A DNA stretch of 64,000 nucleotides from positions 993,786 through 1,057,785 of the forward strand of contig NZ_KI392031.1 in NCBI RefSeq assembly GCF_000158475.2, in the 5' to 3' direction. The notes below the pieces were generated by a model, which saw nothing but the letters and a program-made list of their open reading frames with translations, made no database searches and had not been told where the DNA came from. Both the position numbers and the translations under genes were made by a program. Positions 10,153 to 18,685 of this stretch are shown here, piece by piece (within the stretch, counting starts at the first letter, position 1; every line of letters begins with the position of its first letter). This DNA is from Oxalobacter paraformigenes (GTDB lineage Bacteria > Pseudomonadota > Gammaproteobacteria > Burkholderiales > Burkholderiaceae_D).

Positions 10153-11079
10153 ATGCTCGCCATCGCCAACATCGTCCTGCCGGTTTTCGCGCTCATCGTC
10201 GCGGGTTACGTCCTGCGCAAGCGAAACATCCTGAGCGGCCATGCCTGCACCGAACTGAACCGCTTTGTCGTGTATCTGGCGCTTCCCGCCCTCATGATCG
10301 ACGTCATGGTCAACAGTTCCTGGGCCGAACTGTACCAGCCCGAATTTTTCTATGCGTTTGAGATCGGCGTTTTTCTCATCTTTTTCGGCGTGCTGGCCGT
10401 TCACTGGATCCGAACGAAAAATCCGGCCTCCGCCACGATCGACGCGACTTCCGCATCCTACGCCAATACCGGCTATATCGGCTTGCCGCTTTGCGCGCTG
10501 ACCTTCGGAGCCGACAAGCTCGGGCCCGCGATGGTGGCGGCCATCCTGACCGTCTCCGCCAATTTCGCCGTTTCCATCGTCCTGCTTGAAGCCAGTTCCC
10601 AATCGGGGAAAAGCGTCTTTGCCACCCTGAAAAACGTCGGCGTCTCGCTGTGCAAAAACCCCCTGATCGCCGCGCCTGTCCTTGCCGGCCTTTTCTGCGC
10701 CACCGGACTGCACCTGCCGTATGGCGTCGCCCAGTCCGTCAAACTGCTGGGAGGCGCAGCCAGCCCCTGTGCGCTGGTGGCGACCGGCCTTTTTCTGGCA
10801 CAGCGTCAGGAAAGCGCCAGCCCGGCAATCGCCATCGAGCTGGTGATCCTGAAACTGGTCGCCCAGCCGCTGATCGTCTGGTATTTCGCCTTTCACGTCT
10901 TTGCCATGCCGCTACTCTGGGCCAAATCGGCCGTCATCCTGTCGGCTCTCCCCACCGGCACCGGCCCGTTCATGCTGGCCGAGCTTTACGGCAAGGGGGG
11001 AGGCATCGCCTCGCGCACCATTTTCCTCTCGACCGTTTTCGGCATCGCGACCCTGTCGGTCTGGCTGACGATCCTGTAA
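10153..11079 (+). CDS. AEC (auxin efflux carrier) family permease, possible malonate transporter
   Basis: The 308-residue inner-membrane protein has the ten-helix AEC/bile-acid-transporter-like layout. It starts with MLAIANIVLPVFALIVAGY and carries SYANTGYIGLPLCALTFG, the conserved N-x-G-x-x-G-x-P crossover in helix 4. The C-terminal half has ALPTGTGPFMLAELYG, the equivalent broken helix of the second repeat. AEC proteins carry organic anions; MdcF, the malonate carrier of some mdc operons, belongs here. The gene is 1.45 kb upstream of mdcA on the same strand, separated by the alkyltransferase gene. The mdc operon itself has no transporter, so malonate uptake is a reasonable but unproven role. 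Other dicarboxylates remain possible. Confidence 0.8.
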   Translation: MLAIANIVLPVFALIVAGYVLRKRNILSGHACTELNRFVVYLALPALMIDVMVNSSWAELYQPEFFYAFEIGVFLIFFGVLAVHWIRTKNPASATIDATSASYANTGYIGLPLCALTFGADKLGPAMVAAILTVSANFAVSIVLLEASSQSGKSVFATLKNVGVSLCKNPLIAAPVLAGLFCATGLHLPYGVAQSVKLLGGAASPCALVATGLFLAQRQESASPAIAIELVILKLVAQPLIVWYFAFHVFAMPLLWAKSAVILSALPTGTGPFMLAELYGKGGGIASRTIFLSTVFGIATLSVWLTIL

Positions 11080-11404
11080 ACGGGACAGCCTCTCTTTTCC
11101 GACTGAAGCGGCGCTGTGCCGGGATACCGCAGAAACGCGTTCCCCGGATGGCCGGTGTCGGGAAAACCGGAAGTCAGGCCATTTCCCCGATCGCAAAACC
11201 GTATTGGCCAGCCTGTTTTCAGCCGCCCTCACGCGACAGCGCGACCGCAAATACCGGGATTTTTCCTGAAATGCCCCGGCAAAAGCGGCGGTGGGCATGC
11301 CGGGAAAAACCGTTCATGCCGCGATGAATTCAGTTATCATAAGCGTGCACCGGACAGGTCACCCCCGTTCTTCCGTCCGTCTTTTCCCGCAAGGAGACAA
11401 GCGC
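11080..11404. other. Intergenic stretch before the alkyltransferase gene
   Basis: No gene is supported here. A TATCAT -10-like hexamer sits near 11335-11340, about 65 bases before the next start codon. A good AAGGAGA ribosome binding site precedes the ATG at 11405. Confidence 0.35.
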
Positions 11405-11869
11405 ATGCTTTATTGCCAGACCATTCCTTCTCCCGTCGGTCTCCTCACGGTTGCCGAAGAAAACGGCCGTATTGTCTTCATCAAATTCGGGAAAAAGCCG
11501 TCCGGTACCCCGGTTGACAGGGAAACGCCGCTTATCGCCGAAGCGGTGCGCCAGCTGGCCGCCTATTTCGACGGCCGCCTGAAAACCTTCGATCTGCCGC
11601 TGGAAATGTCCGGCACGCCTTTCCGGATGAAAACCTGGGAAGCGCTGAAAACGATTCCCTATGGCGAAACGCGCAGTTACGGCGATATCGCCCGCCAGAT
11701 CGGTTGCCCGAAAGCGTTCCGCGCCGTCGGGATGGCCAACCACCATAACCCCATCTCCATCGTCGTTCCCTGCCATCGCGTCATCGGATCGGACGGCTCG
11801 CTGACCGGTTACGGGGGCGGTTTGCCGGTCAAGGTGCGGCTGCTGGAACTGGAAAAACGCTATCGGTAA
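11405..11869 (+). CDS. ogt: Methylated-DNA--[protein]-cysteine S-methyltransferase (Ogt/MGMT)
   Basis: This suicide repair protein transfers O6-alkyl groups from guanine to its own cysteine. The 154 residues show the short N-terminal ribonuclease-like domain followed by the DNA-binding/active-site domain. The latter has F-R-x-x-x-W-x-A-L-x-x-I-P-Y-G-E-T-x-S-Y, then VVPCHRVIGSDG with the acceptor Cys at about residue 123, and the terminal KVRLLELEK. The ATG at 11405 is chosen because AAGGAGA lies six to seven bases upstream. An in-frame extension to 11291 has no family similarity. It lacks an AraC-like Ada domain, so it is the stand-alone type and not Ada. It appears to be monocistronic. Confidence 0.93.
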   Translation: MLYCQTIPSPVGLLTVAEENGRIVFIKFGKKPSGTPVDRETPLIAEAVRQLAAYFDGRLKTFDLPLEMSGTPFRMKTWEALKTIPYGETRSYGDIARQIGCPKAFRAVGMANHHNPISIVVPCHRVIGSDGSLTGYGGGLPVKVRLLELEKRYR

Positions 11870-12528
11870 AAAAGAAAATCCGGCAATCCCGCAAACCGGG
11901 GCCGGAGAAGAAGTCCGGCACGCCGCAAGCGATCCGGAAGTGGAAACGGCCATTCTGAAAACCCTTATCGAATCGGGTGGAGGAAACCGGCAACGGTTTT
12001 CTTCCCGGCTGACAGCCGAAAACCCGCCTTTAGGGCCACATTTTTTCCCGGAAGCGGAAAAAGGCGGAGCGGATTTGTCCGGCATGGCAACGGCATCGGT
12101 CACGCGGCAAACCCGTACGACAGAAAACCGGGAAAGGACGGAAAACATACCCGGCCATGAAGCGCATCGGCCAGAAGCGCGCCGTCCGGTTCGACAGCCG
12201 GAGAGCCACTTCAGGCAAGCGGAAAAAACCGTACGAACACACATATCGCCGAAATGTTTTTCCGGCGTCTCCCGCAAAACGATCCCGCATGGGACTGGCT
12301 GTTCGCATAAAAAACAGACAACCATTTTTCTTTTAATACAACCTGTTGAATGGTATATTTTATGTATCACTTTATAAAATGTTTTCTTTCCTGACGACAG
12401 GGCATTTTCCGTTTCATCCCGTCAATCGTTACGGTAAAGTTAACAAACAAGCTGCCGGCCTAATTGATTGAACCGCCTGTCCGGCCTATGCTCTCAGCAT
12501 CGAATCGTCAAACGAAAGGAGACATTCC
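11870..12528. promoter_or_regulatory. Upstream region of the mdc operon, with an AT-rich promoter-like island
   Basis: Most of this 659-bp gap is featureless. From about 12316 to 12400 the composition becomes strongly AT-rich. It contains TTGAAT (12346-12351) and TATAAA (12373-12378), but with a 21-base spacing that is too long for a standard sigma-70 promoter unless an activator such as MdcR bends it. ATAC and GTAT half-sites flank this block (12336-12339, 12353-12356). A small dyad ATGCT-ctc-AGCAT lies at 12488-12500, just before the AAGGAG site of mdcA. The exact promoter is unproven. Confidence 0.4.
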
Positions 12529-14184
12529 ATGTTGCAGCAAACCGCATCGCCGAAAAGATGGGACACCCGGCGGCAGGAAAAACGGGAACGGATGGCGCGT
12601 CTGGGCCTGACAGGCAAAGTCCTTCCCTCCGGCGAAGTCCCGGCCATGCTGGAAAAACTGATCGCGCCGGGCGACAGGGTCGTTCTGGAAGGGAACAACC
12701 AGAAGCAGGCGGATTTTCTGGCCCGCATGCTGGCGCAGACCGATCCCGGCAAACTGCATGACTTGCATATGATCATGCCCAGCGTCAGCCTGCCGGAACA
12801 CCTCGACCTTTTTGAAAAGGGCATCGCCCGCAAAATCGACTTTTCCTATTCCGGCGCGCAGAGCCTGCGCATGTCGCAGTTGCTGGAAGACGGCTTGCTG
12901 GAAGTCGGCGCCATCCATACCTATATCGAACTCTATTCACGACTCTTCGTCGATCTGATCCCGAACGTCGCGCTGGTCGCCGCCTACAAGGCCGACAGAA
13001 ACGGCAATCTCTATACCGGCCCCAGTACGGAAGATACACCGGCCATTGCCGAAGCGACGGCTTTCAAGAACGGCATCGTCATCGCGCAGGTCAACGAACT
13101 GGTCGAAAACGAGGCCGATTTGCCCCGCGTCGATATTCCCGGCTCATGGGTCGATTTCGTCGTGGTGGCCGACAAGCCGTTTTTCATCGAACCGCTGTTC
13201 ACCCGCGATCCGCGCCTGATAAAACCTGTCCATATCCTGATGGCGATGATGGCGATCAAGGGCATTTACGCGAAACATCAGGTGCAATCCCTGAACCACG
13301 GTATCGGTTTCAATACCGCCGCCATCGAATTGCTGCTGCCCACGTATGGCGAAAGACTGGGCCTCAAGGGAAAAATCTGCAAAAACTGGACGCTGAATCC
13401 GCATCCGACGCTGATTCCGGCCATCGAAACCGGCTGGGTCGAAACGGTTCACTGTTTCGGCGGGGAACTGGGCATGGAAGACTACATCGCCGCCCGGCCT
13501 GACGTCTTCTTCACCGGCATGGACGGTTCCATGCGCTCGAACCGGGCCTTTTGCCAGATGGCCGGACAATACGCCGTGGACATGTTCATCGGCTCGACCC
13601 TGCAAGTCGATGGCGCGGCCAATTCCTCGACCGTGACAAAAGGCCGCGTGTCCGGCTTCGGCGGCGCGCCGAACATGGGCCACGACCCGCACGGCCGCCG
13701 TCATGCCACTCCGGCATGGCTTGACATGATGGAAGGAAACGATCCGCTGGAACGCGGAAAGAAACTCGTCGTGCAAATGGTCGAAACGTATCAGTCCGGC
13801 TCCAGCCCGACCTTTGTCGAAAATCTGGACGCCGTCGAGGTCGCGAAAGAATCCGGCATGCCGCTGGCTCCGGTCATGATTTACGGCGACGATGTGACGC
13901 ACGTCCTGACGGAAGAGGGCATTGCCTATCTCTACCGCGCCAAATCGCTTAAAGAACGGAAGGACATGGTCGCGGCCGTCGCCGGCATTACCGAAGTCGG
14001 CATGGCGGCAAAACCCGACACCGTCAAACGCCTGCGTCAGGAAAACAAGATCGCCTTTCCGGAAGATCTGGGCATTGCCCGTACCGAAGCAAAACGCTCG
14101 CTGCTTGCGGCGGGCAGTATTGCCGAACTGGTCGAATGGTCGGGCGGTCTCTATAACCCGCCGTCCCGTTTCAGGAGCTGGTAA
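12529..14184 (+). CDS. mdcA: Malonate decarboxylase alpha subunit (acetyl-S-ACP:malonate ACP transferase)
   Basis: The 551-residue protein is the CoA-transferase-fold subunit that swaps acetate for malonate on the carrier protein MdcC during the malonate decarboxylase cycle in the cytoplasm. Recognisable MdcA segments include ARLGLTGKVLPSGEVPAMLE near the N-terminus, LNHGIGFNTAAIELLLPTYG mid-protein, and FFTGMDGSMRSNRAFCQMAG and RVSGFGGAPNMGHDPHGRRH towards the C-terminus. The start has a strong AAGGAG site. It is the first gene of mdcABCDEGH, and its stop overlaps the mdcB start (TAATG). Expression is probably under control of the LysR regulator at the far end of the locus. Confidence 0.95.
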   Translation: MLQQTASPKRWDTRRQEKRERMARLGLTGKVLPSGEVPAMLEKLIAPGDRVVLEGNNQKQADFLARMLAQTDPGKLHDLHMIMPSVSLPEHLDLFEKGIARKIDFSYSGAQSLRMSQLLEDGLLEVGAIHTYIELYSRLFVDLIPNVALVAAYKADRNGNLYTGPSTEDTPAIAEATAFKNGIVIAQVNELVENEADLPRVDIPGSWVDFVVVADKPFFIEPLFTRDPRLIKPVHILMAMMAIKGIYAKHQVQSLNHGIGFNTAAIELLLPTYGERLGLKGKICKNWTLNPHPTLIPAIETGWVETVHCFGGELGMEDYIAARPDVFFTGMDGSMRSNRAFCQMAGQYAVDMFIGSTLQVDGAANSSTVTKGRVSGFGGAPNMGHDPHGRRHATPAWLDMMEGNDPLERGKKLVVQMVETYQSGSSPTFVENLDAVEVAKESGMPLAPVMIYGDDVTHVLTEEGIAYLYRAKSLKERKDMVAAVAGITEVGMAAKPDTVKRLRQENKIAFPEDLGIARTEAKRSLLAAGSIAELVEWSGGLYNPPSRFRSW

Positions 14185-15071
14185 TGAATACACTGACTGA
14201 ATGGAATCACATCCGGGCGGAAACCGTTGCGCAAAAACTGGCCGGCAGGGCGGTACAGGCGCTGCTGGACGAAGCGCGGCTTTCCCCCAAGCCCGGACTG
14301 GTCGATGCACGCGGTTCCGGAGCCCATGACGACATGGACCTTCCCATGCTCGAAGCGTCCGCCGAAAGCCTCCGGCCGTTTTTTGCCGCGATGGCGCTGG
14401 CCGGATGGGCCAGAACGCCGGACACGGCCCTGCGGCGGCAGATCGGCGCGATCGGCCGGGAAGGGGAAAAAACGATGCTGGAAACGACTGGCGGCGTCAA
14501 CACGCACCGCGGCGCCATCTGGGCGCTGGGCCTTTTGGTGACGGCTTCCGCCATGCATGAAGGAAGCGCAGAAATCCCGGCCATAACCGGCGCGGCGTCA
14601 CGGCTTGCCCGGCTGGAAGACACGGCCTGTCCGGCGGTTTTTTCCAAAGGCCGTTATGTGACGCATCGCTACCGGGTGCCCGGCGCGCGCGGGGAAGCGC
14701 AACGCGGTTTCCCGCACGTCACCCGGCTGGCGCTGCCGCAACTGGCGAAAAGCCGGGAGCAGGGGATGAGCGAGGAAGCGGCGCGTGTGGATGCGCTTTT
14801 GGCCATCATGACTTCGCTTGCCGACACCTGCGTACTTGCCAGAGGCGGCCTGACAGCGCTGGACGCCATGCATGCCGGGGCCCGCTCCGTGCTTGAATGC
14901 GGCGGCATCGGCAGCGCCGCTGGAAAAAAAGCATTCGGATTACTGGAAAACGCCATGCTGTCGGCTGGAGTCTCGCCGGGCGGAGCGGCCGATCTGCTGG
15001 CCGCGGCCCTGTTTCTCGACAGTATCGCCACCGGGTTGTCCCACAAGGAGGAAAGCATATGGAACGCATAG
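14184..15071 (+). CDS. mdcB: Triphosphoribosyl-dephospho-CoA synthase MdcB
   Basis: The 295-residue protein belongs to the CitG/MdcB family. It condenses ATP with dephospho-CoA to make 2'-(5''-triphosphoribosyl)-3'-dephospho-CoA, the precursor of the MdcC prosthetic group. The family signatures are clear: LSPKPGLVDARGSGAHDDMD near residues 33-52, TGGVNTHRGAIWALGLL near 95-112, and a C-terminal SPGGAADLLAAALFLD. The start overlaps the mdcA stop by one base and the end overlaps mdcC by 13, so it is embedded in the operon. MdcB lies directly after mdcA, as in Pseudomonas-type loci, and not near the end as in Acinetobacter. Confidence 0.93.
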   Translation: MNTLTEWNHIRAETVAQKLAGRAVQALLDEARLSPKPGLVDARGSGAHDDMDLPMLEASAESLRPFFAAMALAGWARTPDTALRRQIGAIGREGEKTMLETTGGVNTHRGAIWALGLLVTASAMHEGSAEIPAITGAASRLARLEDTACPAVFSKGRYVTHRYRVPGARGEAQRGFPHVTRLALPQLAKSREQGMSEEAARVDALLAIMTSLADTCVLARGGLTALDAMHAGARSVLECGGIGSAAGKKAFGLLENAMLSAGVSPGGAADLLAAALFLDSIATGLSHKEESIWNA

Positions 15072-15358
15072 AACTGGAATACACCGGCAGCAAAGTCGCC
15101 GGAAAGAAAGCGCTGGCCGGCGTCGTCGGTTCCGGCGACATGGAAGCCCTGTTTGAACCGGACAAAAGCGGCAAACTGGCCGTTTCCATCAAGACATCCG
15201 TCGACGGCAGCACACTCCGCTGGCAGCGGCTTTTCGACCGGATTGCCGGCAGCGGCGCGCTGCCTGCCGGCAGGCTTTCCATCCACGATTTCGGCGCGAC
15301 GCCCGGTGTCGCCCGTCTGAGAATCGAACAGGTTTTCGAGGAGGCAAGCCATGAATGA
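15059..15358 (+). CDS. mdcC: Malonate decarboxylase acyl carrier protein (delta subunit)
   Basis: At 99 residues this is the small acyl carrier of the complex. The conserved G-V-V-G-S-G-D-M-E segment places the prosthetic-group serine at residue 25, as known for Klebsiella MdcC, so the protein should be modified by the MdcB/MdcG products. The start at 15059 is set by GGAGGA seven to twelve bases upstream and gives the expected N-terminus MERIELEYTGSKVAGKKAL. It overlaps mdcB by 13 bases and mdcD by 8. The frame is open further upstream inside mdcB, which is irrelevant. The protein carries malonyl and acetyl groups between MdcA, MdcH and MdcD/E. Confidence 0.94.
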   Translation: MERIELEYTGSKVAGKKALAGVVGSGDMEALFEPDKSGKLAVSIKTSVDGSTLRWQRLFDRIAGSGALPAGRLSIHDFGATPGVARLRIEQVFEEASHE

Positions 15359-16184
15359 CACACGCTTTATCGAATTGTCCGCCCGCGACCGTGCCAAAGG
15401 AGTGCTGGACGCCGGCACATACCGCGAACTGCTCGGCCCGTTCGACTACATCATGTCGCCCTGGCTCGAACCGCAGGGCATCATTCCGCAGGCCGACGAC
15501 GGCATGGTCGTCGCCAAGGGCACAATCGCCGGAAAACCGGCTGTCGTCGTCGCCATCGAAGGCACCTTCCAGGGTGGCAGCATGGGTGAGGTATCCGGCG
15601 CGAAAATGGCGGCCGCACTGGAAATGGCGGCCGAAGACAACAAAAACGGCATCCCGACACAAGCCGTTCTCTGTCTGGAAACCGGCGGTGTGCGCCTTCA
15701 GGAAGCCAACCTCGGCCTGGCGGCGATTGCCGACATTCATGCCGCCATCGTCGATCTGAGGCGTTATGTCCCTGTGATCGGCATCATTGCCGGAACGGTC
15801 GGCTGCTTCGGCGGCATGTCGATTGCCGCCGCCCTGTGCAGCTACCTGATCGTCACGCGGGAAGCGCGTCTCGGCCTGAACGGCCCGCAGGTGATCGAAC
15901 AGGAAGCGGGCATCGACGAATACGATTCGCGCAACCGTCCGCTCATCTGGAGCCTGACCGGCGGCGAAGCGCGCTTTCAAAACGGATTTGTCGACGCGCT
16001 GGTGGACGACTCGCTTTCTGCCGTGAAAGCGGCCGCCACAAAATTCATCGAAAAGGGCAAGCCTGACAGCCTGCGCAATGAACGATACGATGCATTCCTG
16101 TCGAAACTGAACGCTTTCGATACCCGCCAGCAGGCCGATGCGAAACGGACGGCTGAATTATTCGGAAAAGGAGACCGGTCATGA
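15351..16184 (+). CDS. mdcD: Malonate decarboxylase beta subunit (malonyl-S-ACP decarboxylase)
   Basis: The 277-residue crotonase/carboxyltransferase-fold subunit works with MdcE to decarboxylate malonyl-ACP without biotin. It carries EGTFQGGSMGEVSGAKMAAA, where glycine-rich turns form the oxyanion site, followed by VLCLETGGVRLQEANLGL and IAGTVGCFGGMSIAAALCSY. No biotin-carrier gene or MadB-like membrane pump is adjacent, which fits the soluble, biotin-independent Mdc type. The ATG at 15351 overlaps mdcC by 8 bases, with GAGGCAAGCC upstream. The stop overlaps mdcE as ATGA. Confidence 0.95.
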   Translation: MNDTRFIELSARDRAKGVLDAGTYRELLGPFDYIMSPWLEPQGIIPQADDGMVVAKGTIAGKPAVVVAIEGTFQGGSMGEVSGAKMAAALEMAAEDNKNGIPTQAVLCLETGGVRLQEANLGLAAIADIHAAIVDLRRYVPVIGIIAGTVGCFGGMSIAAALCSYLIVTREARLGLNGPQVIEQEAGIDEYDSRNRPLIWSLTGGEARFQNGFVDALVDDSLSAVKAAATKFIEKGKPDSLRNERYDAFLSKLNAFDTRQQADAKRTAELFGKGDRS

Positions 16185-17005
16185 AGGCAAACGACAAAAC
16201 GAACAAGGCCAGCCGCGGCGCAATCTGGTTCGATATTTTTGCCGCGCCACTGACGGAACGGACAGGGCAATGTCCCTCCGTCAGGGTAGCCGACGGGGAA
16301 CTGGACGGACAGACGGTACGGGTCATTGCCGTCGTTCCCGATCCCGCCAACCATTATCCGCGGGCGGCAAAAGGCGAAGTGGGCCTTTTGGAAGGCTGGA
16401 CACTCGGCAAAATGGTCGCCGAAGCGGTCGAAGAAGACCGTGACAAGCCGGCCAAACGCGCCATTATCGCGATAATCGACGTGCCCAGCCAGGCTTACGG
16501 CAGAAGAGAGGAAGCCTTCGGCATCCATCTCGCGCTGGCTTCCGCGGCCGGAGCGTATGCCTCGGCGCGGCTGGCCGGGCATCCCGTTATCGGGCTGATC
16601 GTCGGCAAAGCCATGTCCGGCGCGTTTCTCGCCCACGGCTATCAGGCCAACCGGCTGATCGCCCTAAACGACAGGGACGTGATGATTCATGCGATGGGCA
16701 AGGCTTCCGCCGCCCGTATCACGCTCCGGACTGTCGAGGCGCTGGAAAAACTGGCGTCAACGATTCCGCCGATGGCTTACGACATCGCCAATTACGAAAC
16801 ACTCGGATTGCTGGAAGACCTGATCGACGTGGCCGACCCCGGCCATCCCGCTGACGACGAAGTCGCCACTGTCCGGTCGGCGGTCGCCCGCGCCATCGAA
16901 ACCGCCCGGGCAAACGGCCCGGCCTTAACAAACCGGCTCGGTTCGCCCAACCGCGCCAGCACGTCGCTTGTCCGCGAACGCATGCGCGAACAATGGCAGG
17001 GATGA
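16181..17005 (+). CDS. mdcE: Malonate decarboxylase gamma subunit
   Basis: The 274-residue partner of MdcD has the same carboxyltransferase ancestry. Family-typical segments are IDVPSQAYGRREEAFGIHLA, the following HPVIGLIVGKAMSGAFLAHG, and DRDVMIHAMGKASAARITLR. Together MdcD and MdcE release CO2 from malonyl-MdcC and leave acetyl-MdcC. The start overlaps the mdcD stop by four bases, after an AAAGGAGA site. The stop TGA is followed seven bases later by mdcG. The MdcF carrier that lies between mdcE and mdcG in Klebsiella is absent here. Confidence 0.94.
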   Translation: MKANDKTNKASRGAIWFDIFAAPLTERTGQCPSVRVADGELDGQTVRVIAVVPDPANHYPRAAKGEVGLLEGWTLGKMVAEAVEEDRDKPAKRAIIAIIDVPSQAYGRREEAFGIHLALASAAGAYASARLAGHPVIGLIVGKAMSGAFLAHGYQANRLIALNDRDVMIHAMGKASAARITLRTVEALEKLASTIPPMAYDIANYETLGLLEDLIDVADPGHPADDEVATVRSAVARAIETARANGPALTNRLGSPNRASTSLVRERMREQWQG

Positions 17006-17012
17006 ACCGGCG

Positions 17013-17735
17013 ATGAAAGCGGCCAGTACTTCTCCCTTCACAGCAGCCGTACCGTCTTGCCGCCCGCACGATCTGCTGTGGCTCGACAGCCCTGCCGCGC
17101 TTTTTTCGGGCAACCCGTTGCCGGCATGGGTCGGTAAACAGTGGCATGCCGGATTGCCCGTCGTCGTCCGGCGCGACAAGCGCTCAAAAGGCCCGATTCC
17201 GGTCGGCATCCGGGGAAAGAGGCGCTCCGAACGGGCCGCGGCATGGGTGTCGCCAGACAGCGTCCGGCACGTCGTCACACCCGAATCGCTGGCAACCGAC
17301 CGGCAAAAGCTGGCCGCCTCGCCTTTCGCGCGGACAAAACCGGTCAGAGCCATTTTCGAACTGGCAAGGCTGGAACTTCCCTGGACATGGGGCGTTACCG
17401 GCAGTTGCGCCTATGCGCTGGCTACCGGCCAGCCCGTCATGCATGAAGAGAGCGACCTCGACATCCTGATACGCTGTCCCGACCGGCAGGAACGGAACGC
17501 CTTTGCCCGGCTTGCCAAAGTGCTGGACACGCTTCCCTGCCGGACGGACATCCAGATCGAAACGCCAGCCGGTGCGTTCGCCCTGAAAGAATGGCTCCGC
17601 ATCAAGCCCGGAACCGGCGAAAACGGGGGAGGGAACAGCAGCCTGGGCCAAGTTCTCCTGAAAACGGATTCCGGCCCGGTACTGTGCGCCGACCCCTGGC
17701 AAATTCCCCCTTTGAAAGAAAGAGACACGCCATGA
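17013..17735 (+). CDS. mdcG: Phosphoribosyl-dephospho-CoA transferase MdcG (holo-ACP synthase)
   Basis: The 240-residue protein is the nucleotidyltransferase-fold enzyme that attaches the triphosphoribosyl-dephospho-CoA group to Ser25 of MdcC. The hallmark is a Gly-Ser pair at about residues 130-131 (VTGSCAYALATG) followed by the metal-binding D-x-D at about 148-150 (SDLDILI). The start is taken at 17013, just after the mdcE stop. A longer in-frame version beginning at 16968 lies inside mdcE and would not match the family. The stop overlaps mdcH as ATGA. Confidence 0.9.
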   Translation: MKAASTSPFTAAVPSCRPHDLLWLDSPAALFSGNPLPAWVGKQWHAGLPVVVRRDKRSKGPIPVGIRGKRRSERAAAWVSPDSVRHVVTPESLATDRQKLAASPFARTKPVRAIFELARLELPWTWGVTGSCAYALATGQPVMHEESDLDILIRCPDRQERNAFARLAKVLDTLPCRTDIQIETPAGAFALKEWLRIKPGTGENGGGNSSLGQVLLKTDSGPVLCADPWQIPPLKERDTP

Positions 17736-18664
17736 ACAAAACGCTTTTCATGTTTCCGGGGCAGGGCGCCCAGATTCCCGGCATGCTCCACGATCTGGCC
17801 CGGTCAATTCCCTGCCAGCGCTGGCTCGACCGGGCAAGCGAAGCGCTCGGCGAAGACGTGACGGCACTGGATACGCCCGACGCCCTCAAAAGAACCCGGG
17901 CCGTCCAGTTGTGCATCCTGATCGCCGGAGTCGCCTGCGCCGACTGGCTGATCGGCCAAAAAGCGGTTCCGGACTTCGTGTCGGGCCTCTCGATCGGCGC
18001 GTTTCCGGCAGCGGTCACGTCCGGCGCGCTCGGTTTTGATGAAGCCGTCCGGCTGGTCTCGCTGCGGGGCGAACTCATGGAAAACGCCTGTCCTGAAGGA
18101 TACGGCCTGGCTGCCATCGGCGGGCTGCCGGAACGGGACATAAGACCGCTTGTCGAAGCCGTCAATTCACCGGATGATCCCGTTTTTCTCGCCAATTTCA
18201 ACGCGGCCGACCAGTTCGTCATCGCCGGGTCCAACGACGCGATGGAAGAGGTCATGGCAGAAGCCCGGCAAAAAGGCGCGACCAAAACCGACCGGCTCTC
18301 TGTTGCCGTGCCCTCGCATTGCCCCTTGCTGGATGAAGCGGCCCGAAAACTCGCCGACGCCATCGGAAAAACCGCGTTCAGACGGCCGTCGATCGCCTAC
18401 CTGAGCGGCAGCACCGGCCGTGTGCTCTGGCAACCCGACCGGATTGCCGACGATCTGGCTTTCAATATGGCGCGCCCCGTCCGCTGGGCCGACGCCATGC
18501 GCTCCGCCTATGAAAGAGGCGTGCGGCTGGCGGTGGAAATGCCGCCCGGCTCGGTGCTGACCGGACTCGCGAAACGGGTCATGGAAGAGGGCGAAGCCGT
18601 TTCCTGCCAGCAGCAGGGACTGGACACTGTTTTGACGCTTGCGAAACGGCTGAAAACCTTCTGA
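17732..18664 (+). CDS. mdcH: Malonyl-CoA:ACP transacylase (malonate decarboxylase epsilon subunit)
   Basis: The 310-residue acyltransferase of the FabD fold primes the carrier by loading malonyl from malonyl-CoA onto MdcC. It shows the FabD start LFMFPGQGAQIPGM, the nucleophile elbow SGLSIGAF with Ser at about residue 87, and AVPSHCPLLDEAA, which supplies the catalytic His near the C-terminal third. The ATG at 17732 overlaps the mdcG stop. It is the last gene of the operon and ends 21 bases before the convergent mdcR stop, with no obvious terminator hairpin in between. Confidence 0.93.
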   Translation: MNKTLFMFPGQGAQIPGMLHDLARSIPCQRWLDRASEALGEDVTALDTPDALKRTRAVQLCILIAGVACADWLIGQKAVPDFVSGLSIGAFPAAVTSGALGFDEAVRLVSLRGELMENACPEGYGLAAIGGLPERDIRPLVEAVNSPDDPVFLANFNAADQFVIAGSNDAMEEVMAEARQKGATKTDRLSVAVPSHCPLLDEAARKLADAIGKTAFRRPSIAYLSGSTGRVLWQPDRIADDLAFNMARPVRWADAMRSAYERGVRLAVEMPPGSVLTGLAKRVMEEGEAVSCQQQGLDTVLTLAKRLKTF

Positions 18665-18685
18665 AACGAAAAACGCGCCCGTCAG

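Noticed and set aside
11940-12377. 145-codon plus-strand frame upstream of mdcA
   Set aside because: Arg/Glu/Thr-rich with no motif; it crosses the AT-rich promoter-like island and ends there.
13144-14310. 388-codon minus-strand frame over mdcA/mdcB
   Set aside because: Antisense to a clear mdcA. Composition is Gly/His/Arg-rich and protein-like motifs are absent.
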